Shown here: piece after piece, positions 49,785 through 58,238 of the stretch
Numbering within the stretch: the stretch's first letter is position 1
Layout: each line of letters begins with the position of its first letter
Source of the DNA: G965276765 sp965276825
Lineage (GTDB): Bacteria; Actinomycetota; Acidimicrobiia; Acidimicrobiales; Palsa-688
DNA length: 64,000 nt
Direction: 5' to 3'
Assembly: GCA_965276825.1 (NCBI GenBank)
Contig: OZ255630.1
Span: forward strand, 2,046,001 to 2,110,000
Translations under genes and position numbers: made by a program
The notes under the pieces: generated by a model
Told to the model about the DNA's origin: nothing
Seen by the model: only the letters and a program-made list of their open reading frames with translations
Databases searched by the model: none

Positions 49785-50095
49785 TCGAGCGGTTCGACCA
49801 GCACCCGGATGGTGCCGCCACAGGTGAGGCCGACGGCGAACGCCTCGTCGTCGGAGTAGCCGAACGTGCACACCTGGGGCGGCGTGGTGCCGGCGAGGAT
49901 CTCGAGGGCCTCGCTGACCACCGCACCCTCCACGCAGCCGCCGGACACGGACCCGGCCACCTCGCCGGCGTCGCTCACCACCATGGTCGCTCCCGGCAAC
50001 CGCGGGCTCGAGCCCTCGATGCCGACCACCCGCGCCACCGCAACGCGCTTGCCCTCCGACCGCCACCGGTCGATGTCTGCGAGCACTTCCTTCAT
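49778..50095 (-). CDS. XdhC/CoxI N-terminal domain protein
   Basis: A 105-residue protein equal to the N-terminal domain of XdhC: MKEVLADIDRWRSEGKRVAV, VVGIEGSSPRLPGATMVVSD, GEVAGSVSGGCVEGAVVSEA (with the conserved Cys of SGGCVE) and YSDDEAFAVGLTCGGTIRVL. In many actinobacterial cox clusters this domain and the Rossmann domain are separate genes, as here. It probably works with the next gene in cofactor delivery. Its start overlaps the CoxE stop by 4 bp. Confidence 0.92.
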   Translation of the reverse strand: MKEVLADIDRWRSEGKRVAVARVVGIEGSSPRLPGATMVVSDAGEVAGSVSGGCVEGAVVSEALEILAGTTPPQVCTFGYSDDEAFAVGLTCGGTIRVLVEPLEW

Positions 50096-51264
50096 GCTGG
50101 GATCCTGCCTTTCTGCAAGCGGGCCACCTCGCTGCCGCCGATGACCGCAGTGAGGCGCTCGAGGGCCGCGAGTGAGTGACCCTCGACGAAGTCGTCAACG
50201 TAGGGCAGGGCCGCGGCCATTCCGCGAGCGAGGGGTGAGTAGCCGGGACTGGCCTTGAGCGGGTTGACCCACACGATGCGGTGGGCGACACGCGCCAGGC
50301 GGCCCATCTCCTCGGCCAGCTCGTCGGGATCCCCCCGGTCCCAGCCGTCGGAGAGGATCACCACGATCGATCCCCTCGCTGCGCCCCTGGTCCCCCACCG
50401 GTCGTTGAACTCCCGCAGCCCCGCACCCAGGCGGGTCCCACCTGACCAGTCGGCGACGGCCGACGACGTCGAGCGCAGCGCGGCGTCGGGATCCCGTGCG
50501 CTCAGCTCCCTCGTGACCCGGGTCAGCCGGGTGCCGAGCGTGAAGATCTCGGTGCGGGCCGGGCCTCTCGCGCCGATGGCGGCATGGGCGAAGCGGAGCA
50601 GTGCCCTGGCGTATGGCTCCATCGAGCCGGACACGTCGAGGAGCAGCACGACCCGGCGGGGCCGGTCGGCGGGGCTGCGCCACGCCCGGCGCACGGGCTC
50701 GCCCCCGGTCCGCAGGGCCGCTCGCACCGTGCGGCGCAGGTCCGGGTGGCCGCGGTGGTGGCGATCGGGGCGGCGCCGCCTGGCCGGACGCACCTCGCCG
50801 CTCACGCGCAGCCTGGCCACCAGGCGCTCGAAGTCGGCCCACTCCTCGGCGCTGTACGCCGCGATGTCCTGGGTGCGGAGGGTCTCCACCGCGCTCCACC
50901 TGACCGAGACGGTGGGGGCGGTGGCGTCGCCGTCGAGGTCGCCGTCGGGGCCGTCGTCGAGGCCGACCGACACCGGCTCGGGCTCGGGGTCGTCGGCGGG
51001 GCGCGACAGCGGCCGGTCGAGCCAGTAGGCGTCGAAGACGGCATCGTAGGCGGCCGCGTCCTCGGGCCTGCGGACCAGCGTCGACCGACCGGCCCAGTAG
51101 ATCCCGTCGCGTCCGGCGCCGACGAGCCCGACGGCCTCGGCGAAGACCAGGGCGGCGCCGACGGGAACCGGCAGCCCGGCGCCCCTGAGGGCGCGCACGA
51201 ACCCCACCACCAGCCGCTCGGCCCCGTCCTCGGGGCTGGTCGCGCCGTCGTCCCCGGCGGTCAC
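50092..51264 (-). CDS. coxE: CoxE-like von Willebrand A domain protein
   Basis: A 390-residue protein. The N-terminal helical region (RLVVGFVRALRGAGLPVPVG) and acidic, low-complexity stretch around residue 100 precede the VWA domain with the metal site VVLLLDVSGSMEPYARALLR, GGTRLGAGLREFNDRWGTRG and IVVILSDGWDRGDPDELAEE (MIDAS residues DxSxS, T, D). CoxE acts with the CoxD AAA+ ATPase in maturing the Mo-Cu site of CO dehydrogenase. It begins 1 bp after the coxD stop, so it is strongly coupled. Confidence 0.92.
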   Translation of the reverse strand: MTAGDDGATSPEDGAERLVVGFVRALRGAGLPVPVGAALVFAEAVGLVGAGRDGIYWAGRSTLVRRPEDAAAYDAVFDAYWLDRPLSRPADDPEPEPVSVGLDDGPDGDLDGDATAPTVSVRWSAVETLRTQDIAAYSAEEWADFERLVARLRVSGEVRPARRRRPDRHHRGHPDLRRTVRAALRTGGEPVRRAWRSPADRPRRVVLLLDVSGSMEPYARALLRFAHAAIGARGPARTEIFTLGTRLTRVTRELSARDPDAALRSTSSAVADWSGGTRLGAGLREFNDRWGTRGAARGSIVVILSDGWDRGDPDELAEEMGRLARVAHRIVWVNPLKASPGYSPLARGMAAALPYVDDFVEGHSLAALERLTAVIGGSEVARLQKGRIPA

Positions 51265-51265
51265 C

Positions 51266-52210
51266 TCAGGCGCCGCGGACGGCTGCGGCCCTGACGAGGT
51301 CGCCGATGCCGGCCACCCGCAGGCGGTCGTGGTCCTCCCGGTACTTGAGGACGGTGCCGAGGGTGACCTCGACGGTGCGCTCGTCGATCCGCTCGCGTCC
51401 GAGAGCGGCGAGGGCCGCGGTCCAGTCGATGGTCTCGGCGACGCCTGGCGGCTTGTAGAGGTGCATGCCCCGGAGCGACTCCACCGCCGCGGCCACCTCC
51501 CTCGCCAGGCGGCGGGTGGCGTGGGGCACCCGGCGGCGGACGATCTCCACCTCGCGCTCGAAGTCGGGATGGTCGACCCAGTGGTACAGGCAACGCCGCT
51601 TGAGGGCGTCGTGCACGTCTCGCGTCCGGTTGGAGGTGATGATCACCCGGGGCGGGACGTCCGCCCTGAAGGTGCCGAGCTCGGGGACGGTCACCGCGTA
51701 CTCGGAGAGGATCTCGAGCAGGAAGGCCTCGAACTCGTCGTCGGCGCGGTCGATCTCGTCGATCAGCAGGACCGGGGGCGGCCCGTCGCCGTGGTCGATG
51801 GCGGCGAGCAGCGCCCTGCGCACCAGGAACCGCTCCGAGTACACCCCGTCGGTGAGGTCGCCGAGGGCGCCGGCGTCCCCGACGGCCGCCCCGGTGACCT
51901 CGGCGGCGCGCAGGTGCAGCAGCTGGCGGGCGTAGTCCCACTCGTAGACCGCCTGGGCCACGTCGATGCCCTCGTAGCACTGGAGCCGGAGCAGCGTGCC
52001 GCCCGTCCAGGCGGCGAGGACCTTGGCCACCTCGGTCTTGCCCACGCCGGCCTCGCCCTCGAGGAGCAGGGGTCGCTCGAGGGTCATGGCCAGGAAGATG
52101 CTGGTGGCCAGGCCGTCGTCGGCCAGGTAGCCGTGGGCGTCGAGCGCCGCGGCCACGGCCTCGACGCTGCCGCCCTCCGACACGGGGGCGCGGGTACCTG
52201 CGGTCGTCAC
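51266..52210 (-). CDS. coxD: CoxD-like MoxR-family AAA+ ATPase
   Basis: A 314-residue ATPase. Walker A is LLLEGEAGVGKTEVAKVLAA, Walker B is PPPVLLIDEIDRADDEFEAF, sensor 1 is VIITSNRTRDVHDALKRRCL, and the MoxR-type lid follows. Family marks include LLRLQCYEGIDVAQAVYEWD, the CoxD/MoxR pore-helix region. It pairs with CoxE; in Oligotropha carboxidovorans CoxD is needed to build the [CuSMoO2] site. Both partners being present suggests that this hydroxylase needs post-assembly modification of its metal centre. Confidence 0.93.
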   Translation of the reverse strand: MTTAGTRAPVSEGGSVEAVAAALDAHGYLADDGLATSIFLAMTLERPLLLEGEAGVGKTEVAKVLAAWTGGTLLRLQCYEGIDVAQAVYEWDYARQLLHLRAAEVTGAAVGDAGALGDLTDGVYSERFLVRRALLAAIDHGDGPPPVLLIDEIDRADDEFEAFLLEILSEYAVTVPELGTFRADVPPRVIITSNRTRDVHDALKRRCLYHWVDHPDFEREVEIVRRRVPHATRRLAREVAAAVESLRGMHLYKPPGVAETIDWTAALAALGRERIDERTVEVTLGTVLKYREDHDRLRVAGIGDLVRAAAVRGA

Positions 52211-52250
52211 CGGGTCAGGCTACCGGTGCTGCGCTGCGGTCCCTGCGGCC

Positions 52251-53071
52251 TCAGGATGCGCCGGCTTCCTCCAGCGCCCGGCGGACCAGCACCTCGGCGA
52301 GGTGGCGGCGGTAGTCGGTGGAGGCGTTGAGGTCCGACGGCGGCTCGAGGCCGTCGGACGCGTGCGACGCGGCCTCCGACGCCGAGGCGCCCCCCGCCAC
52401 CGCCTCCTCGACGGCGACGGCGCGCAGCGGCACCGAGCCCATGTTGACCAGGCCGACGCCGACCCGGCCGTTGCGGACGGCGGCCACGCCGACGATGGCC
52501 CAGTCCTGGGCCCGCCGGTTGAACTTCTGGAACGACCACCCGGCCCCGGTCGCCTTCGGGACGACGATCTCGGTCATGACCTCGTCGGGGGCGAGGGCCG
52601 TCTCGAGGAACCCGTGGAAGAAGTCGGCGGCGGCGATGGTGCGCTCACCGGCGGGCCCGACCACCTTGAACGAGGCGCCGAGGGCGAGGGCCGCGGCCGG
52701 CAGGTCCGAGGCGGGGTCGCCGTGGGCGATCGAGCCGCCGATGGTGCCGCGATGACGGACCTGGGGGTCGCCGACCTGCCCGGCCACGTGGGCCAGCAGC
52801 GGGGCGTCACGCAGGATCGTGTCGTCGATCTCGACGTCGCGGTGGCGGGTCAGGGCACCGATGGCCAGCGTGTCGCCCTGGTCCCGGACATAGGACAGGT
52901 CGCGCAGCCGGCCGATGTCGATCACCACCGCAGGGGCGGCCAGGCGGAGCTTCATGAGCGGCAGCAGCGAGTGGCCCCCGGCGAGGAGCTTGGCGTCGTC
53001 GCCGTGCTCGGTCAGCAGGCTGATGGCCTCGTCGAGGCTCGACGCCCGCTTGTACTCGAAGGCGGCGGGGA

Positions 53072-53075
<4 letters not shown>
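52251..53075 (-). CDS. coxM: CoxM-like FAD-binding subunit
   Basis: A 274-residue medium subunit of a molybdenum hydroxylase. FAD motifs are AKLLAGGHSLLPLMKLRLAA (the AGGHS loop) and RHRGTIGGSIAHGDPASDLP (TIGGxxAHxDPA), with PAVVIDIGRLRDLSYVRDQG and the C-terminal CO_deh_flav region ALAPDEVMTEIVVPKATGAG and WAIVGVAAVRNGRVGVGLVN. It passes electrons from the 2Fe-2S subunit to an acceptor. ATG 53075 overlaps the coxS stop (ATGA). Confidence 0.95.
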
Positions 53076-53551
<476 letters not shown>

Positions 53552-53598
53552 CTTCTCTCCCTTGAGAGGTTGTGTGTGTCCGGTGGGGTGGGGGGTGC

Positions 53599-55857
53599 TC
53601 AGGCGCCGGCGATGGCCCGCCAGACCCGCTCGGGGCTGGCCGGCATGTCGACGTGGCGGACCCCCAGGTGGGCGAGGGCGTCGCAGACGGCGCTCTGCAC
53701 CGCCGGCGTGGAGCCGATCGTCCCCGACTCGCCGATCCCCTTGGCGCCGAGGTCGTTGATCGGCGTCGGGGTGGCCATCGGGATCAGCTCGAAGGAGGGC
53801 AGCTCGGTGGCGGAGATCATGGCGTAGTCGGCCAGGTTGGCGGTGACGGGGTTGCCGTCCTCGTCGTACTGGAACTCCTCCATGAGCGCCTGCGCCGCAC
53901 CTTGCGCCAGGCCGCCGTGACGCTGCCCCTCGGCGAGGAGGGGGTTGATGATGGTGCCGGCGTCGTCGACCGCAACCAGGCGCATCAGGGTCACCTGGCC
54001 GGTCTCGCGGTCGATCTCGACCACGGCCACGTGCGCTCCGAAGGGAAAGGTGGGCCCCGCGGGCGCCGAGCTCCGGTCGACCCTCAGGCCGGTCGCGCCG
54101 GCCTCGCCGGCCAGCTCGCTCCAGGTCCGGCCGGCAGCGGGGGTGCCCGCCACGTGGAACCGGCCAGCCACCTTGTCGAGCACGACGTCGCCGGGAGCCG
54201 CCTCGAGGGCGTCGGCGGCCAGCTTCCTGGCCTGCTCGACCAGCTCGGCGGACGCCTCGTGGACGGCCAGGCCCCCGGACTGCAGTGACCTCGAGCCCAT
54301 CGTCCCGCCGCCGGCGGCGACCAGGTCGGTGTCGTTGGCGATGACCTCGATGTCGGCCATCGGGATCCCGAGCTGCTCGGACGCCAGCATGCTCCACGCC
54401 GTGAGGTGACCCTGGCCGTGGGGCGAAGACCCCGTGTAGACCTTGGCCCGGCCACCCGGCAGCACCTCGACGGCGGCGAACTCCCCGGGGGGTCCGGCAC
54501 CGTTGGTGATCTCCACGTAGGTCGACACGCCGATGCCGAGCAGCATGCGGTCGTCGCCGGTCCGGCGCTTCGCCTGCTCGGCCCTGAGGGTCTGGTAGCC
54601 CGAGGCGTCGATGGCCAGGTCGAGCGAGCCGCCGTAGTCACCGATGTCGTACACCGTGCCGGTCGGGTTGGTGAAGGGGAACGCCTCGTTGGCGACGAGG
54701 TTGCGCGCCCTGACGTCGGCCGGGTCCTGGCCGATCTCCGCGGCGAAGAGGTCCATGGCCCGCTCGATGGCGGCGGTGGCCTCGGGGCGGCCAGCGCCGC
54801 GGTAGGCGACGGTCGGGGTGGTGTTGGTCACCACCGCCCTGGCCGAGAACTCCACCTTGGCGATGGCGTAGGTGCCGCTCGCCATCATCCGGGTGAACAC
54901 CGGGAGAAACGACCCGATGGCCGGGTAGGCGCCCGCGTCCTGGACGACCTCGAGGCGGTAGGCGGTCACGTGACCGTCCCGGCTGCCGCCGATGCGGACC
55001 TGTTGGACCTGCGCACGGCCGTGGCCCATGGCGACCATCGACTCGGAGCGGTTCTCGGTCCAGCGGACCGGCCGGCCCGAGGCCCTGGCCAGCCACGGCA
55101 GGAGCAGGTCCTCGGGGTAGAGGCCGATCTTGGCGCCGAAGCCGCCGCCGACGTCGGGCGCGATGACCCGCACCTGGTCGGCCTCGAGCCCGTAGACACC
55201 GGCGAGCGCGCCCTTGGCGCCGTGTGGCGCCTGGTTGGACGCGTGCTGCGTGAGTCGACCGTCGCCACCCCAGCTGGCTGCGCCGGAGCGGACCTCGAGC
55301 GGGCAGGGCGCCACCCGCTGGTTGACGATGCGCTGGGCGACCACCACGTCGCAACCGGCGAAGAAGTCGTCTTCGAGGGGTGCCTCGAGGGAGACGGCCA
55401 CGTTGGTGCCCACCTCGGGGAAGAGCAGCTCGGTGCCGTCGTCGGCGGCGTGCTCGCTGTCGATCACCGCTGGGAGCGGGTCGTAGTCGACCAGGATCAC
55501 CTCGGCGGCGTCCTCGCCCTGGTCGCGCTCCTCGGTGAGGAGGACCGCCACCGGCTCGCCGACGAAGCGGACGCGGTCGGTGGCGAGGAACGGCCTGGCC
55601 ATGCCGTCGGGCACACCGGGCAGGCCGGCCGGGATCGGGGGCAAGTCGACGTCGGCGGCCGTGTAGACGGCGGCCACGCCGGGCATGGCCGCCGCCTCGG
55701 ACACGTCGATCGACGAGATCAGGGCGTGGGCCATGGTCGAGCGAACGAAGGTGACCCACAGGGCGCCTTCGAGGGGGAGGTCGTCGCCGTAGACCCCGCC
55801 CGTGGTCAGGAACTTCGGGTCCTCTCGGCGCAGGACCCGGTTGCCGAGGATGCTCAT
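53599..55857 (-). CDS. coxL: CoxL-like molybdopterin subunit, form II type
   Basis: A 752-residue large subunit of the xanthine oxidase family. Domain marks are GNRVLRREDPKFLTTGGVYG, RFVGEPVAVLLTEERDQGED, VIAPDVGGGFGAKIGLYPED, and the C-terminal NDLGAKGIGESGTIGSTPAV carrying the active-site Glu. The active-site loop reads PTVAYRGAGRPEATAAIERA, the form II motif, whereas confirmed CO dehydrogenases (form I) have AYRCSFR with the copper-binding Cys. CO oxidation is therefore uncertain; another aldehyde- or purine-type substrate is possible. ATG 55857 follows GGAGGGG. First gene of an L-S-M-D-E-XdhC-XdhC-MobA-G operon. Confidence 0.95.
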   Translation of the reverse strand: MSILGNRVLRREDPKFLTTGGVYGDDLPLEGALWVTFVRSTMAHALISSIDVSEAAAMPGVAAVYTAADVDLPPIPAGLPGVPDGMARPFLATDRVRFVGEPVAVLLTEERDQGEDAAEVILVDYDPLPAVIDSEHAADDGTELLFPEVGTNVAVSLEAPLEDDFFAGCDVVVAQRIVNQRVAPCPLEVRSGAASWGGDGRLTQHASNQAPHGAKGALAGVYGLEADQVRVIAPDVGGGFGAKIGLYPEDLLLPWLARASGRPVRWTENRSESMVAMGHGRAQVQQVRIGGSRDGHVTAYRLEVVQDAGAYPAIGSFLPVFTRMMASGTYAIAKVEFSARAVVTNTTPTVAYRGAGRPEATAAIERAMDLFAAEIGQDPADVRARNLVANEAFPFTNPTGTVYDIGDYGGSLDLAIDASGYQTLRAEQAKRRTGDDRMLLGIGVSTYVEITNGAGPPGEFAAVEVLPGGRAKVYTGSSPHGQGHLTAWSMLASEQLGIPMADIEVIANDTDLVAAGGGTMGSRSLQSGGLAVHEASAELVEQARKLAADALEAAPGDVVLDKVAGRFHVAGTPAAGRTWSELAGEAGATGLRVDRSSAPAGPTFPFGAHVAVVEIDRETGQVTLMRLVAVDDAGTIINPLLAEGQRHGGLAQGAAQALMEEFQYDEDGNPVTANLADYAMISATELPSFELIPMATPTPINDLGAKGIGESGTIGSTPAVQSAVCDALAHLGVRHVDMPASPERVWRAIAGA

Positions 55858-56074
55858 TCGGGCGACCCCTCCGGGGACGCCCAGGAGCGGGCTGCTCTGC
55901 TGGTCGGTTCGCGCTGCGGGCTCATGTCCCGGGACCTTACGCCCTGTGGTGGATCTGTTCCCACGGCCTCGCAGGTACGGGGCCGGATACCGTCGGCGGC
56001 CCCGCAGGCACCGGCTCGCGAACGTGGGCGGCCTGCACATCCGCCACCGGCTCGGCCACGCCCGATCCTGGTGC

Positions 56075-56422
56075 TCAGTGCCAGAACTCGAGCGTCTGCC
56101 ACCACGAGCGGTGGCCGCTCCTGGTCGCCGGCGCGGTGGGGGCCGCCGCAGGGGACGGCGTCGGCAGGATGGCGTAGCTCCTGTGCCCAGGCAGGACCAG
56201 GCCGTACTGCTGGTGGGCGATCTGCTCGATCTGGGCCGGGTCGGCGAGGGCGGCGGCCCGCGTCGCGAGGAACCGGTTCTCGCGGTCGAGGGCGGCGATC
56301 CTGGCCTGGGTGGTGGCCAGGCTGTGCTGCTCGGCGAGCAGGGTCCTGGCCGGGAACACGAACAGCAGGACCACGCCCGCCGCGGCGACGGCCGCGAGGA
56401 GACCGCGGACGGCGCGCCTCAC
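56075..56422 (-). CDS. FtsB/DivIC-like septum formation initiator
   Basis: A 115-residue bitopic division protein from GTG 56422, overlapping the enolase stop as GTGA. One membrane helix (GLLAAVAAAGVVLLFVFPAR) precedes an extracytoplasmic coiled coil (TTQARIAALDRENRFLATRA), then AALADPAQIEQIAHQQYGLV, typical of FtsB/DivIC, and a Pro/Ala tail. It is expected to bridge FtsL and FtsQ at the septum. In M. tuberculosis the equivalent Rv1024 is followed directly by Rv1025 (DUF501); here the cox operon follows instead. Confidence 0.9.
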   Translation of the reverse strand: MRRAVRGLLAAVAAAGVVLLFVFPARTLLAEQHSLATTQARIAALDRENRFLATRAAALADPAQIEQIAHQQYGLVLPGHRSYAILPTPSPAAAPTAPATRSGHRSWWQTLEFWH

Positions 56423-57723
56423 CTGCGACCACCGCCAGACGCCGAGCGCCGAGGGGCGAAGGCAGCGCGGCCGGGGTACCTGGCGTCGTCGCCCAGCTGG
56501 TCCTCGATCCGCAGCAGCTGGTTGTACTTGGCCACCCGGTCGGTCCGCGCCGGCGCACCCGTCTTGATCTGGCCGCAACCGGTGGCGACGGCCAGGTCGG
56601 CGATGGTCGTGTCCTCGGTCTCCCCCGAACGGTGCGACATCACGGCGGTGTAGGAGTGCGCCGTCGCCAGCGCCACGGTCTCGAGGGTCTCGGTCAGCGT
56701 GCCGATCTGGTTGACCTTGACCAGGATCGAGTTGGCCGTGCCGGCCTCGATCCCCCGGGCCAGCCGGGTGGCGTTGGTGACGAACAGGTCGTCGCCGACG
56801 AGCTGGACCCGGTCGCCCAGGCCGGCGGTCAGCGTGGCCCAGCCGTCCCAGTCCTCCTCGGCCATGCCGTCCTCGATGGAGATGATCGGGTACCGGTCGC
56901 ACAGGCCGACGTAGAGGTCGCGCAGCTCGCCGGCGTCGAGGGTCCTGCCCTCGCCGGCGAGCACGTAGGTGCCGTCGCGGTGGAACTCGGTGGACGCCGC
57001 GTCGATGGCGATGGCCACCTCGTCGCCGGGGGCGCGCCCGGCGCGCTCGACGGCCTCGAGCAGGACGCGGACGGCCTCCTCGTTGGAGGGCAGGTCGGGC
57101 GCGAACCCGCCCTCGTCGCCGATCGCGGTCGACAGCCCCCGCTCGGCGAGCACCGCCTCGAGCCGGTGGTAGATCTCCGCCCCCCAGCGCAGGGCCTCGG
57201 TGAAGGAGGCGGCGCCGACCGGGACGATCATGAACTCCTGCATGTCGACGTTGTTGCCCGCGTGGGCGCCCCCGTTGATGACGTTCATCATCGGCACCGG
57301 CAGGACGTGCGCGCCCGCGCCCCCGACGTAGCGGTAGAGCGGGAGGCCGCTCTCGTCGGCCGCCGCCTTGGCCACGGCGAGGGAGACCCCGAGGATGGCG
57401 TTGGCACCGAGGCGGCCCTTGTCGTCCGTGCCGTCGAGATCGATCAGGACCCGGTCGATCTGGCGCTGGTCCAGGGCTTCCAGTCCCTCGACCACGTCGG
57501 CGATCTCGTCCTCCACGTTGGCCACCGCCCCGAGGACGCCCTTGCCCCCGTAGGCGTCCCCGCCGTCACGCAGCTCCACCGCCTCGAACGACCCCGTCGA
57601 TGCCCCCGATGGGACCGCGGCCCGGCCCTGCGCCCCCGACTCGAGTCGGACCTCGACCTCGACGGTCGGGTTACCTCGCGAGTCGAGGATCTGCCGGGCG
57701 ATCAGCTGGTCGATGGCGCTCAT
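56419..57723 (-). CDS. eno: Enolase
   Basis: A 434-residue glycolytic enzyme converting 2-phosphoglycerate to phosphoenolpyruvate. Motifs are ARQILDSRGNPTVEVEVRLE at the N-terminus, VNVINGGAHAGNNVDMQEFM-type VPMMNVINGGAHAGNNVDMQ, VAIAIDAASTEFHRDGTYVL, IISIEDGMAEEDWDGWATLT, the signature ILVKVNQIGTLTETLETV with the catalytic Lys, and TAVMSHRSGETEDTTIADLA. ATG 57723 is behind GAGGGAG. Perfect 20-bp inverted repeats (57775-57853) lie 51 bp upstream and may affect its expression. Confidence 0.97.
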   Translation of the reverse strand: MSAIDQLIARQILDSRGNPTVEVEVRLESGAQGRAAVPSGASTGSFEAVELRDGGDAYGGKGVLGAVANVEDEIADVVEGLEALDQRQIDRVLIDLDGTDDKGRLGANAILGVSLAVAKAAADESGLPLYRYVGGAGAHVLPVPMMNVINGGAHAGNNVDMQEFMIVPVGAASFTEALRWGAEIYHRLEAVLAERGLSTAIGDEGGFAPDLPSNEEAVRVLLEAVERAGRAPGDEVAIAIDAASTEFHRDGTYVLAGEGRTLDAGELRDLYVGLCDRYPIISIEDGMAEEDWDGWATLTAGLGDRVQLVGDDLFVTNATRLARGIEAGTANSILVKVNQIGTLTETLETVALATAHSYTAVMSHRSGETEDTTIADLAVATGCGQIKTGAPARTDRVAKYNQLLRIEDQLGDDARYPGRAAFAPRRSASGGGRR

Positions 57724-57774
57724 GGCTGGATCGGCTCCCTCGGGCGGGACAGCGCCCCCTGTTGGGGACCGGAA

Positions 57775-57853
57775 GGAAACAACTTGGGCGGCCGTAGGCC
57801 GCAGGTGACGTTGCGAGGGGACCGGAAGGTTGACGGCCGCCCAAGTTGTTTCC
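57775..57853. repeat. 20-bp perfect inverted repeat upstream of eno
   Basis: GGAAACAACTTGGGCGGCCG (57775-57794) and its exact complement (57834-57853) are separated by 39 bases. A direct repeat GGGGACCGGAAGG occurs before the left arm (57764-57776) and inside the loop (57817-57829). It could be the ends of a MITE-like element, a promoter-region hairpin or a strong 5'-UTR structure. Confidence 0.9.
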
Positions 57854-58238
57854 GCACGGGCCCTTACTCGTGTGACTGGTGGTGGTGAAGGTAGTCGAGT
57901 TGCTGCCGGGATTCGGGACACGCCGGCGGCGGCCCTCGCCGGGCGCCCGTTCCCCCGCGCCGCGGCGAGCTTTGGGCCCCTCACGTTGGATAGTCACGCC
58001 AGGCGCCCCGAGAAGCCGCCCACGGCCACCGGCCGCCGACGCGCGCGGCGCCACCCACCGGTCGCGCACGGTCGGCCGGCGCCCACGGTCGGCCGGCGCC
58101 CCGATGGCCGCTGCGCCAATCGACCGCAGAAGGCAGATGCGTCGGACTCCGGTCACGAACCCGCGCCCACCGCCGTCGATCGGCCGCAGATCCCGTTGAG
58201 CCGGTCGGGTGAGCCCGACGAGCGCCAGGAACGCCAGG
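57854..58238. other. Intergenic region between eno and mazG, no gene supported
   Basis: 385 bp with no credible protein frame. It holds a 17-bp direct repeat (58067-58100) and a run of G/C-rich imperfect palindromes. The eno promoter should be near its left part or in the inverted-repeat segment. Confidence 0.4.
58067..58100. repeat. 17-bp tandem duplication
   Basis: CACGGTCGGCCGGCGCC occurs twice in direct succession (58067-58083 and 58084-58100) with no mismatch. Each copy is itself partly palindromic (GGCCGGCGCC). Confidence 0.9.
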
